NCBI RefSeq assembly: GCF_016834655.1
Contig: NZ_JAENHP010000001.1
Span: forward strand, 1,054,001 to 1,118,000
DNA length: 64,000 nt
From: Paractinoplanes ovalisporus
GTDB taxonomy: Bacteria > Actinomycetota > Actinomycetes > Mycobacteriales > Micromonosporaceae
Direction: 5' to 3'
Notes under the pieces: model-generated
Databases searched by the model: none
Seen by the model: the letters and a program-made list of their open reading frames with translations, nothing else
Told to the model about the DNA's origin: nothing
Translations under genes and position numbers: made by a program
Shown: positions 53,165 through 61,224 of the stretch, in pieces
Layout: each line of letters begins with the position of its first letter
How positions within the stretch are numbered: position 1 is the first letter of the stretch

Positions 53165-55864
53165 TCAGGGCCGTCCGATCAGGCCGGCCACCTCGGTACG
53201 CGACGCGGCGCCCAGCTTGCGCAGGATGTTCGAGACGTGGACGGCGGCGGTTTTCGGGGATATGTAGAGGCGGCGGGCCAGTTCGGTGTTGGTCAGGCCG
53301 TCGCTGATGAGCATCGCCACCTCGCGTTCGCGGGGAGTGAGCGCGGCCGGGCCGGTGACCGCGGAGGATTCCGGCGTCAGGCCCAGCAGGGCCCGCAACC
53401 GGTCGAGCTGGGCCACCCGCCAGCCACCCCACCGGGCGAGCAGACCCGCCGCCGCTTCGACGTGGACGGTGGCTTCGGCCTGCCGGCCGGTGGCGAGCAG
53501 GCAGCGCGCAGCTCCGATGTGGACGGTTCCGCGCACCGCCGGGGCCAGGACGTTGGCCTCGGTGATCGACCGGTAGCCGGTCAGCGCCTCGGCGTGCCGG
53601 CCGTGCGCCTCGGCGAGCTGGGCGTCGACCAGTGTGCGGTGGGCGTCCCAGACATCGGCCGCGAGCAGTTCCCGGTGGAACTCGTCGAGGGCCGGCAGCG
53701 GAAAGCCGATCTCGAGCGCCGCCGAGAACAGGTCGTGGGCCTGCTCTCCGCTGCGCCACATCTGCTCGTCCAGAGCAGCGACGAATTCCGCCCAGGCCTT
53801 CTCCGCGCCCGGCCGGTCGCCGCGCCGGCAGGCGAGGTGGAACGTGAGGCCGGGAACCAGGGTCGACGGGTTGTTCGGCACGGTCGCCAGGTCGGCGACG
53901 AGCTGCTCGACCCGGTCGAGTTTGCCGGCCTCGAGACAGAGCCCGGCCAGGAACAACCCGAAATAGTCGGCCCAGCGCCCCCGGCGGCGGTAGTTGCGGT
54001 CCTGCTCGCGCCCCTCCTCCAGCGCGTCGAGGGCGGCGCGCAGATCCCCGGCCCGTACGGCCAATCGGGCTCTTCCCTGGAAGTAGGTGGCGACCGACAG
54101 CGACTCGAAGCCGGCCCGTTCCGCGTCGACCCGCATCCGCTCCAGGGTCTCGGCGTGCTCGGCCGGGGATGCCGGCGGTTCGCCCGAGAGCAGGGTGTTG
54201 AGGGCGCGGGCGGCCAGCACCCACTCCCCGGTCTTCTCGGCCTCGTCGACCAGGCCGGTGAGGATGGCGCGGCCCTCGGCGGCCCGCTGCCGGTCCTCGC
54301 TGAGCGCCGAACCCTTCTCGAGCAGCGCGGCCAGGCGGATGGCGGGCAGGTCGAACTCGGCGGCGAGGTCGAGGGCGCGGTCGGCCCAGAGCACGGCCGC
54401 GTCCAGTTCGTCGCGCAGGTAGACCGACTGGGCGATCGCGGTCATCGCGCGGGCCTGGTCGGCGCCGGGCGGCAGCTGCGCGATCATCGTCTCGATGTCG
54501 TGGGTGAGCGCGCTCATCTCGCCGAACTCGCGGGACTCCCACGCCAGGCGGATCAGCAGATAGAGCGACTCGGCCCGGTCGGTCGTGGAGTCGGCCCGGT
54601 CGCGCCAGCGGCGGCCGTAGCGCAGGGCGTCGTCGAGCAGACCGGCCAGCCAGGCGGCACGGGCGGCGCCGGCCAGCAGGTCGGTGTCGTCGGGCACCTC
54701 GTCGAGGCCCGTCTCGGCCAGCTGCAGGGCCTGGTAGGCCGAGCCGATCGAGAGGTAGAGCGCCGTGCCCCGGCGGGCCGCGTCGACCATGTCGTCGTAG
54801 CGGCCGGCGCCCTGCGCGTGGTGGGCCACCATGGCCGGGTCGGAGCCGCCCGCGCGCAGCAGCACGTCGAGCGCGGCCTCGTGCAACCGGCGCCGCTGCC
54901 GGCCGAGCATCTGGTCACCGATCGCCTCGCGCACCAGGGCATGCCGGAAGGTGAACTCGTCCTCGCCCGCCTCGACCAGCACGCCACCGGTGACCAGGTC
55001 ACGCAGCACGGCGATGAGCTCGTCCTCGCCGGTGCCGGTCACCTCGGCCAGCAGGTCGAACGGGATGCGGTGGCCGAGCACAGTGGCCGCCTCGACGATG
55101 CGATGGCTGACCGGGTCGAGGTCGTCGACCTGACGGCGCAGCACGTCGGCCAGGCTCCACGGCAGCGGTTGGTCGACCAGCTCCTCCAAGTCGTAGTTCG
55201 GCAGCGCGCGCAGCAGCTCCTCGAGGAAGAACGGGTTGCCGCCGGTGCGGTGGTGCAGCGCGGTCGCGGCCCGCAGCGGCGCCGGCGCACCGGTCGCGGC
55301 GGCCAGCAGCGCCGCGGTCTGCGACGGGGTCAGGCGTTCCAGCCGTACGTGGATGACCGTGTGCCGCCGCTCGGTGCGGGCCAGCAGGCCGGCGATGGGC
55401 TGGCGCCGGGTCACCTCGTCGGGCCGGTAGGTGCCGATCAGCAGCCGGGGCCCGCGCTGGTCGGCGATCCGCTCGAACAGGGCCGCGCTCTCGGAGTCGG
55501 CCCAGTGCAGGTCTTCGAAGACGATGACCGCGGGTGCGTCGCCGATCAGGTCGTTCAGGATGGCCAGACCGGTGTGCAGCCGCTCGACCGGGCTGCGGCT
55601 CGCGTCGGCCAGCGCGGCCAGTTCCTCCTCGCCGACCTCAGGCCGTCCGTCGATGGCGTCGAGGAGCACTTCGTACGGCCGGGACAGCGACCCCGGCTCG
55701 GCGTGACCGACCAGAACCACGGTCGTGTCGGGCAGGGTGCCGAGCAGCTCGTGCACCAGCCGGGTCTTCCCGATGCCGGGTTCGCCGGCGATGACGGCGA
55801 CCGCGGGCTCGCGCGCCGAAGCGAGCCGCGCCAACCGGCGCAGCTCGCTTTCTCGGCCGATCAT
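53165..55864 (-). CDS. Large ATP-binding LuxR (LAL) family regulator
   Basis: 899 residues from ATG 55864, chosen because it overlaps the upstream small gene's stop (TGATG). A STAND-type NTPase comes first: Walker A GEPGIGKT (27-34), Walker B AVIVFEDLHWAD, then LLIGTYRPDE. A long TPR-like helical middle (about 330-820) follows, and a C-terminal LuxR HTH (TPREREVAMLISDGLTNTEL, then YISPKTAAVHVSNILRKLG). MalT-like regulators of this class integrate small-molecule signals. Neighbouring surface-protein genes on the same strand are possible targets. Confidence 0.93.
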   Translation of the reverse strand: MIGRESELRRLARLASAREPAVAVIAGEPGIGKTRLVHELLGTLPDTTVVLVGHAEPGSLSRPYEVLLDAIDGRPEVGEEELAALADASRSPVERLHTGLAILNDLIGDAPAVIVFEDLHWADSESAALFERIADQRGPRLLIGTYRPDEVTRRQPIAGLLARTERRHTVIHVRLERLTPSQTAALLAAATGAPAPLRAATALHHRTGGNPFFLEELLRALPNYDLEELVDQPLPWSLADVLRRQVDDLDPVSHRIVEAATVLGHRIPFDLLAEVTGTGEDELIAVLRDLVTGGVLVEAGEDEFTFRHALVREAIGDQMLGRQRRRLHEAALDVLLRAGGSDPAMVAHHAQGAGRYDDMVDAARRGTALYLSIGSAYQALQLAETGLDEVPDDTDLLAGAARAAWLAGLLDDALRYGRRWRDRADSTTDRAESLYLLIRLAWESREFGEMSALTHDIETMIAQLPPGADQARAMTAIAQSVYLRDELDAAVLWADRALDLAAEFDLPAIRLAALLEKGSALSEDRQRAAEGRAILTGLVDEAEKTGEWVLAARALNTLLSGEPPASPAEHAETLERMRVDAERAGFESLSVATYFQGRARLAVRAGDLRAALDALEEGREQDRNYRRRGRWADYFGLFLAGLCLEAGKLDRVEQLVADLATVPNNPSTLVPGLTFHLACRRGDRPGAEKAWAEFVAALDEQMWRSGEQAHDLFSAALEIGFPLPALDEFHRELLAADVWDAHRTLVDAQLAEAHGRHAEALTGYRSITEANVLAPAVRGTVHIGAARCLLATGRQAEATVHVEAAAGLLARWGGWRVAQLDRLRALLGLTPESSAVTGPAALTPREREVAMLISDGLTNTELARRLYISPKTAAVHVSNILRKLGAASRTEVAGLIGRP

Positions 55865-56067
55865 CACCGGGCCGGCACCGCCGCGGATGGCTCGCACGAC
55901 GCCAGGGTACCGGTGGGGTGTCCGCGGACCGCCCGCTCCTTGCTCGCTCGGCGGGCCTTGCGGGCCAGGCGGGCGCTGGTGAGCAGGCGGCCGCGGTCGG
56001 CCTCGGCGATCATTTCGCGGTGGCGGTCGTTGGCCAGGCTCAGCATGAGGTCGGGGTGGAGCATCAT
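55864..56067 (-). CDS. Small hypothetical protein coupled to the LAL regulator
   Basis: 67 residues from ATG 56067 (or 56064), with GGAG just upstream. It begins MMLHPDLMLSLANDRHREMI, then a basic middle (LTSARLARKARRASKERAV). Short proteins of this style (MLHPDLM..) occur in many actinobacteria with no known role. TGATG overlap with the LAL gene supports it as a real, co-translated gene. It is cytosolic, probably helical. Confidence 0.7.
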   Translation of the reverse strand: MMLHPDLMLSLANDRHREMIAEADRGRLLTSARLARKARRASKERAVRGHPTGTLASCEPSAAVPAR

Positions 56068-56188
56068 GGCGGTCTCCTTCGTCGTTCGAGGTGATGTATC
56101 CATCCTCGATCGGCGCTCGCCCCGCCACATCGACCGCGCTTACCTATCTTCCCTGGTCACGGCACTTTAGGAGCCGCGCTCGGACGCC

Positions 56189-56202
56189 CTAGGTATACCT
56201 AG
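56189..56202. promoter_or_regulatory. Perfect 14-bp palindrome CTAGGTATACCTAG at a gene end
   Basis: An exact AT-rich palindrome with two CTAG tetramers, rare in such GC-rich DNA. It covers the stop codon of the PepSY gene and lies 122 bp upstream of the small gene-LAL operon start. It could be a regulator site for that operon or part of a terminator. Confidence 0.45.
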
Positions 56203-56714
56203 TCGGCCGTCTTCGCGAGCACCGCGAAGGACGCGTCGAGGTCGACGTCCCATTCGGCGCCGTCGGCCGCGCGGACCTCGGCCTCGAACGCCACGCCCTG
56301 GTCGTCACCGGCCTCGACGTCCAGCAAGGTCCCGCCCGGGAAGGCAGCCAGGACAGCCTTCTCGGCCGCGGCCCGGTCGGTGTCGCTCACTGCCGGGTCG
56401 GGGGCGTCGGGAGTGTCCGCCTGCTGCTTCACGACCTTCAGGTCCTTGTCGAGCGCCACGTCGACCTCGCTGCCGTCGGTCTTGCGGACCTCGACCTCGT
56501 ACGCCTCACCGGGGTCGTCGCTGGTTTCCACGTCGAGGACCGTTCCGCCGCCGACGGCCTGCACCGCGGCGTTGCCGACCCGGTCGCGGTCGCCGCCCTT
56601 CACCTCGCTGTCGGCGTTGGCGGCGGTGGCCCAGACGCCGCCCCCGACGGCGAGGGCGGCCAGGGCCGCGGTGGTGACGATGACGCGCTTGCTGCGGAGC
56701 TTGGTGATGTTCAT
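56199..56714 (-). CDS. Secreted PepSY-domain protein
   Basis: 171 residues from ATG 56714. A signal sequence (VIVTTAALAALAVGGGVWATAANA) precedes two tandem PepSY-like units: GNAAVQAVGGGTVLDVETSD, then EAYEVEVRKTDGSEVDVALD, and again AEKAVLAAFPGGTLLDVEAG, then FEAEVRAADGAEWDVDLD. PepSY domains often inhibit proteases or sense the envelope. It is next to an OmpR/EnvZ-type system on the same strand, a common pairing, and may be its target or signal protein (inference). Confidence 0.88.
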   Translation of the reverse strand: MNITKLRSKRVIVTTAALAALAVGGGVWATAANADSEVKGGDRDRVGNAAVQAVGGGTVLDVETSDDPGEAYEVEVRKTDGSEVDVALDKDLKVVKQQADTPDAPDPAVSDTDRAAAEKAVLAAFPGGTLLDVEAGDDQGVAFEAEVRAADGAEWDVDLDASFAVLAKTAD

Positions 56715-56734
56715 GCCGCACACTCTGCGGGACG

Positions 56735-57092
56735 GTCGCTGAATCCAGCCTGAATGCGGCTTTCAGCCCGGAATCCGTGCGGCTGGCGGCCCGGCATTCG
56801 CACGGCCGTTCCGACCGGCATTCGTGCGGCTTCAGCCCGGCACTTGTACGGCCTTTCATACCGGCGCTCGCACGACTCTCAGCCCGGCACTCGTGCGACT
56901 CTCAGCCCGGCACTCGTGCGGCTTCAGCCCGGCACTCACACGACTGTCGTGCGACTCTCAGCCCGGCACTCGTGCGGCTTCAGCCCGGCACTCGCACGGC
57001 CTTTCATACCGGCGCTCGCACGATTCTCAGCCCGGCACTCGTGCGGCTTCAGCCGAGGATTCGCACGGCTCCAGCCGAGGATTCGTACGGCT
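56735..57092. repeat. Degenerate about-22-bp tandem repeats between histidine kinase and PepSY gene
   Basis: Roughly fifteen degenerate copies of a unit close to TCAGCCCGGCACTCGTGCGG on the plus strand fill the whole gap. The copies nearest the kinase (for example CAGCCGAGGATTCGTACGG) match the last 20 or so bases of the kinase gene, including its stop codon. The array therefore looks grown from that gene end. There are no unique spacers, so it is not CRISPR. ORFs through it are repeat translations. Confidence 0.8.
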
Positions 57093-58385
57093 TCAGCCGG
57101 GGATTCGTACGGTGAAACGGGCTCCGCCCAGCTCCGAGGGTGACGCTGACACCGTGCCGCCGTGGGCGGTGACGATCTCGCGGACGATGGCCAGGCCGAG
57201 CCCGCTGCCCCCGGCGTCGCGGGCGCGGGCCTCGTCGAGCCGGACGAACCGTTCGAAGACGCGTTCGCGCTGGTCCTCGGGGATGCCGGGGCCGTCGTCG
57301 TCGACCGTCAGCTCGACCGCTCCCCCGTTCTCGCGCACGCCGACAGCCACCGCTTCGCGAGCGTGCCGGGCGGCGTTGTCGGCGAGGTTGCGGATCACCT
57401 GGGCCAGCGCCGATGCGTCGCCCCGCACGCGGCCGGCGCCCACGGCCGAGGTGTCGACCCGCTTTCCCGTACGGGCGATCCGCCGCGCCTCGGCCAGGGC
57501 CAGGTCATCCAGGTCGACGTCGTGGCGGGCGTGCCCGGCGCCGGCGTCGTCGGCCCGGGTGAGCAGCAGCAACTGGTCGACCAGCCGTTGCAGACGCGCG
57601 GATTCCTCCAGCACCGTGTCGGCCAGCTCGCCGTCGGGCAGGGCGGCCGGATGGGCCTGGGCGACCTCGGCCACCTGGCGGATGCTGGCCACCGGAGACC
57701 GCAGCTCGTGCGAGGCGTCGGCGACGAACTCGCGTTGCCGGTCGCGGGACTCCTGCAGGCGGCCCAGCATCTGGTTCATCGTGCGGGCCAGCCGGCCGAT
57801 CTCGTCGCGGGACGCCGGCTCGGGCACCCGGCGGTCGAGCCGGTCACCGGTGATCGCCTCGACCTCGCGGCGGATACGCTCCACCGGGGCCAGCGCGCGC
57901 GAAGCCACCACCCAGGTCGTGCCGCCGACGAGCAGGATCAGCAGCGGCAGGCCGAAGAGCAGAGGCGTCCGCAGGGCGGCAGTCGAGTCCTCGACCTCCT
58001 CCAGAGGAACGGCGACCGACACGCGGTAGCCGCCGCCCTCGTCGGTGGCCACCAGATAGGGGTGTTCCCCACCGGGCAGCTCGACCTCGTCGGTGGAGGC
58101 CGTGGGCAGCGCCGGGCCGGAACGGGTGGTCGTGCCGTCGGGCGCGACAGCTTGCCAGAGCAGGTCATCCTCGTCGGCATCGTCGTCGTTCGCGTCCGGC
58201 GCGGGCAGGCCGGCCGACTCGGCCTGACGCAGCAGGGCCGTGGCGCGCTGCTCGGCGGTGGTTTCCAGCCCGTCGCGCAGGGATTCGCGCACCAGAAGCA
58301 CCAGCGAGACCGCACCGACAAGCAGGGCAACCGCAACAACCAGTACGGCCGCCGCCGTCGTCCGCAGCCGGACGTCAGCCGTCAT
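57093..58385 (-). CDS. Sensor histidine kinase (EnvZ/CseC-like)
   Basis: About 430 residues from ATG 58385; ATG 58430, overlapping the regulator stop, is the alternative. Membrane helix 1 (AAAVLVVAVALLVGAVSLVLLV) is followed by an acidic extracellular region (DANDDDADEDD), helix 2 (LLFGLPLLILLVGGTTWVV), a HAMP domain (RALAPVERIRREVEAITGDR), the HisKA box FVADASHELRSPVASIRQ with the phospho-His, and the ATPase domain (NLADNAARHA, DDDGPGIPEDQ, GSGLGLAIV). It partners the OmpR-type regulator upstream. Confidence 0.92.
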   Translation of the reverse strand: MTADVRLRTTAAAVLVVAVALLVGAVSLVLLVRESLRDGLETTAEQRATALLRQAESAGLPAPDANDDDADEDDLLWQAVAPDGTTTRSGPALPTASTDEVELPGGEHPYLVATDEGGGYRVSVAVPLEEVEDSTAALRTPLLFGLPLLILLVGGTTWVVASRALAPVERIRREVEAITGDRLDRRVPEPASRDEIGRLARTMNQMLGRLQESRDRQREFVADASHELRSPVASIRQVAEVAQAHPAALPDGELADTVLEESARLQRLVDQLLLLTRADDAGAGHARHDVDLDDLALAEARRIARTGKRVDTSAVGAGRVRGDASALAQVIRNLADNAARHAREAVAVGVRENGGAVELTVDDDGPGIPEDQRERVFERFVRLDEARARDAGGSGLGLAIVREIVTAHGGTVSASPSELGGARFTVRIPG

Positions 58386-58416
58386 TCTCGCCGCCGTACT
58401 TCCACGCGGCAGAGCT

Positions 58417-59262
58417 TCAGGCGCCGTCATGGTTTCCCGCGGCCAAGCGCCCGGCACCGTCACGACCACGGTCTCCCGCGCCCGCGCTCCTGCCGCCACC
58501 ACCACCGCTATTTCCCGCGCCCGCGGTCCCGCCACCATCACCACCGCGATTTCCCACGGCCGCGGTCCCGCCACCATCACCACCGCGACTTCCCACGGCC
58601 GCGGTCCCGCCGGCCAGCCGGTAGCCAGCGCCGCGGACGGTCTGGATCGTCTCGCGGCCGATTTTGTTGCGCAGGTGGCCGATGTAGACCTCGACGATGT
58701 TCGGGTCGCCCTCGAAGTCGGCGTCCCACACGCCGTCCAGGATCTGCCGCTTGGAGACGACGTCGCCGGGGTGGCGGGCCAGGAAGAACAGCAGCGAGAA
58801 CTCGCGAGTGGTGAACTCGACCTCGCGGCCGTCCCGCCAGACCCGACGCGCGGCCGGGTCGAGACGCAGGTCGCCCACCACCAGCTCGGTGGGACGTTCC
58901 CGGGCGCCGCGCCGGCTCACCGCGCGCAGCCGGGCCACGAGCACCGGGAACGAGCACGGCTTGGTGAGGTAGTCGTCGGCGCCGGTGTCGAGGCCTTCGA
59001 CCTGGTCCCATTCGCCGTCCTTGGCGGTGAGCATGAGGATCGGTGTCCAGTCCTGCTCGGCGCGCAGGGTCGCGCAGACCTGATAGCCGTTGAGGCCGGG
59101 CAGCATCAGGTCGAGCACGATCGCGTCGTACGTGTTTTCGCGGGCCAGCCACAGCCCGTCGACGCCGTTGTGGGCCACGTCGACCGCGAAGCCCTCCGCC
59201 TCGAGCCCGAGCCGCAACGACCGGGCGAGCCGTTGCTCGTCGTCCACGACGAGTACGCGCAT
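58417..59262 (-). CDS. OmpR-family response regulator with repeat-expanded tail
   Basis: 281 residues from ATG 59262 (GGAGGT 7 bases upstream). Receiver: VLVVDDEQ, Asp51 in IVLDLMLPG, Lys in YLTKPCSF. The winged-helix DNA-binding domain (FTTREFSLLFFLARHPGDVV, then VYIGHLRNKIG) ends with TVRGAGYRLAGG near residue 219, where the family normally stops. The remaining about 60 residues are five Gly-rich 13-residue repeats (GGTAAVGSRGGDG and variants) from a 39-bp DNA repeat. The repeats probably removed the original stop. Confidence 0.93.
   Translation of the reverse strand: MRVLVVDDEQRLARSLRLGLEAEGFAVDVAHNGVDGLWLARENTYDAIVLDLMLPGLNGYQVCATLRAEQDWTPILMLTAKDGEWDQVEGLDTGADDYLTKPCSFPVLVARLRAVSRRGARERPTELVVGDLRLDPAARRVWRDGREVEFTTREFSLLFFLARHPGDVVSKRQILDGVWDADFEGDPNIVEVYIGHLRNKIGRETIQTVRGAGYRLAGGTAAVGSRGGDGGGTAAVGNRGGDGGGTAGAGNSGGGGGRSAGAGDRGRDGAGRLAAGNHDGA
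58420..58618. repeat. 39-bp tandem repeats encoding the response-regulator tail
   Basis: About five 39-bp units, the first two (nearest 58618) almost identical and later ones more degenerate. The 39-bp length keeps frame, adding 13 residues per unit. The same DNA read in another frame creates a false N-terminal extension (repeated VVMVAGPR-like peptides) for the kinase gene, so the kinase start must lie beyond it. Confidence 0.85.
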
Positions 59263-59392
59263 CGCGTCTACCTCCAGGAAAGCGCCGGCCCCCATCCTCC
59301 CGCACGCACCCTGAACGCCACCTGAAGACATGCGGGTGGCCGCCGTCCCGCAGGACAGGGCGGCCACCCGTCTACCTCTGCTGTTCGGGACT

Positions 59393-60078
59393 ACGGTCCA
59401 TCCGAAACCGCGTTCCATCCGGGACTCAGTTCCGCTCGGGACCGCGTTCCATCCGGCACCACGTTCCATCCGGCACCACGTTCCATCCGGCACCACGTTC
59501 CACCCAGAACCGCGTCCCACCCGGGACCCGATTCCGCCCGGGACCGCGTTCCGCCCGGCACCGCGTCCCACCCGGGACCCAGTTCCGCCCGGCACCCCGT
59601 TCCCCCCGGCACCACGTCCCACCCGGGACCCAGTTCCGCCCGGCACCACGTCCCACCCAGAACCGCGTTCCCTCCGGCACCACGTCCCACCCGGGGCCCA
59701 GTTCCGCCCGGCACCACGTCCCACCCAGAACCGCGTTCCGCACGGCACCGCGTTCCATCCGGCACCACGTCCCACCCAGAACCGCGTTCCGCACGGCACC
59801 GCGTTCCATCCGGCACCACGTCCCGCCCAGAACCGCGTTCCGCACGGCACCGCGGCCCACCCAGAACCGCGTTTCGCACGGCACCGCGTTCCATCCGGCA
59901 CCGCGTTCCGACCGGCACCGCGTTCCGACCGGCACCGCGTTCCGACCGGCACCGCGTTCCGACCGGCACCGCGTTCCGACCGGCGCCGCGTTCCGACCGG
60001 CACTGCGTTCCGACCGGCGCCGCGTTCCGACCGGCACCGCGTTCCGACCGGCACCGCGTTCCGACCGGCACTGCGTTC
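59393..60078. repeat. 17-bp minisatellite, roughly 40 degenerate units
   Basis: The 680-bp gap between the SPFH gene and the response regulator is an array of a unit close to GGCACCGCGTTCCGACC (17 bp). It is nearly perfect at 59890-60070 and more degenerate towards 59400, where 51-bp triplets of units are themselves repeated (around 59730-59860). Because 17 is not a multiple of three and the unit lacks stops, most frames are open and give the same 17-residue periodic peptide. These ORFs are not genes. The stretch 59263-59392 holds only the regulator's promoter region. Confidence 0.9.
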
Positions 60079-60094
60079 CAGATGGGACCGGGTT

Positions 60095-60910
60095 CTACTC
60101 GGGGCCGACGTCGCTGTGCTTGTCGAAACCGATGTAGAGGCGGGCGGCCGCGTTCGTGCCGAGCGCGCCCAGCGTCTCCAGCTCGCGCAGGCGGAGCAGG
60201 GCCGGGTGCTGCGCGTACGCCTCAGCAGCCTCGGCCAGGCGGCGCAGCGCGTCGACCTCGGCGTCGGCCCGGATGCGCTTGGCCTCGGCGTCGGCCTCGG
60301 CCGCGACCCGCTCGGCGTTGGCCTTCGAGTTGGCCTCCAGCGTGTCGCGCTCGGCCCGGGTGCGGGCCTCGACCATCTGGGCCTCGGCCATGCGCTGGGC
60401 CGTGAGCACCCGGTTCATGATCTCCTGGAGGTTGCCCGGGAAGACCAGGTCCTTCACGTCGGCCCGGATGATCTGCACGCCGTAACCGGCCGAGACGCCC
60501 TCGACGTCGCGCAGGATGTCCTCGCTGAGCTGGTTGCGGTTGGTGAGGATGGCCTCCAGGGTCATCGACGCCAGGGAGCGCCGCGCGGCCAGCTGCACGT
60601 CGCTGTAGATGCGGTCGGAGTAATCGGCGACCTGCTCGACGGCGGCCTGCGGGTCTACCACCCGGAAGTGGGTGACGATGTTGACCCGTACGGCGACCTT
60701 GTCGGCGGTCAGGATCTCCTGGCCCTTGATGTTGAGCTCGCGCTCGCGCACGTCGATCGGGACGACCCGGACGCTGGGCACGCGCCGGCCGCCGAAGCGG
60801 CGCTTGGGCAGCTCGTACCGGCCGGGCTCGAGAACCTGGTCGAAACGGCCGTCGGCATAACGCAGGCCGCGGAATCCGCTGTGGACGATCACCTCGTGAG
60901 TGTTGGTCAT
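60095..60910 (-). CDS. SPFH/band-7 (slipin-like) protein
   Basis: 271 residues from ATG 60910 (AGAGGTG 8 bases upstream). The SPFH domain covers about 15-190: VLEPGRYELPKRRFGGRRVP, then VAVRVNIVTHFRVVDPQAAV and EAILTNRNQLSEDILRDVEG. A charged coiled coil follows (AERDTLEANSKANAERVAAE, then ADAEAKRIRADAEVDALRR). It lacks a clear N-terminal membrane helix, unusual for slipins that organise membrane microdomains. It is monocistronic, and its stop directly borders the 17-bp array. Confidence 0.88.
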   Translation of the reverse strand: MTNTHEVIVHSGFRGLRYADGRFDQVLEPGRYELPKRRFGGRRVPSVRVVPIDVRERELNIKGQEILTADKVAVRVNIVTHFRVVDPQAAVEQVADYSDRIYSDVQLAARRSLASMTLEAILTNRNQLSEDILRDVEGVSAGYGVQIIRADVKDLVFPGNLQEIMNRVLTAQRMAEAQMVEARTRAERDTLEANSKANAERVAAEADAEAKRIRADAEVDALRRLAEAAEAYAQHPALLRLRELETLGALGTNAAARLYIGFDKHSDVGPE

Positions 60911-61073
60911 GACTGTTTCACCTCTGAACGATTCGGGTGGCCCCGGAGCGGTTCCGATGGGAAGGATCGGTCGCCGTGAAGGCAGCGGATCAGCGTGGTT
61001 TGATCGCCAATGCATCCGTTGCGGTAGCGCTTTCTTCTGAAGCCGCCGGGGCCATGATCAGGGTGACAGGACG

Positions 61074-61109
61074 CGCCGGTCGCCGACAACGCAATATCGG
61101 CGACCGGCG
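61074..61109. terminator. Perfect 13-bp stem hairpin after the sigma operon
   Basis: CGCCGGTCGCCGA (61074-61086) pairs perfectly with TCGGCGACCGGCG (61097-61109) around a 10-base loop, about 115 bp beyond the end of the ECF sigma/membrane-protein operon. It has no T-tract. The rest of the 314-bp gap (60911-61224) shows no gene or repeat that I can support. Confidence 0.65.
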
Positions 61110-61224
61110 GGGACACCGCGGCTCTCGGAAGAAACCGCGTCGCCTGACGGATAGCAGCCGGGGACAGCGGGGCCTCCCCGGTATGACCTCGATCCGCACC
61201 ACCGGAGGAGAGCGGAGTGGAGGC

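Noticed and set aside
56754..58029. ORFs with repeated ARHSCGFSPA-like peptides
   Set aside because: They result from the about-22-bp array and then run antisense through the histidine kinase gene.
56735..60078. CRISPR array
   Set aside because: The repeats are directly contiguous and degenerate with no unique spacers, and no cas genes are present.
59330..60979. Long repeat-peptide ORFs on both strands (periodic GTAFRPAPRSDRHRVP-like)
   Set aside because: They are translations of the 17-bp minisatellite, whose unit lacks stops in most frames, not proteins.
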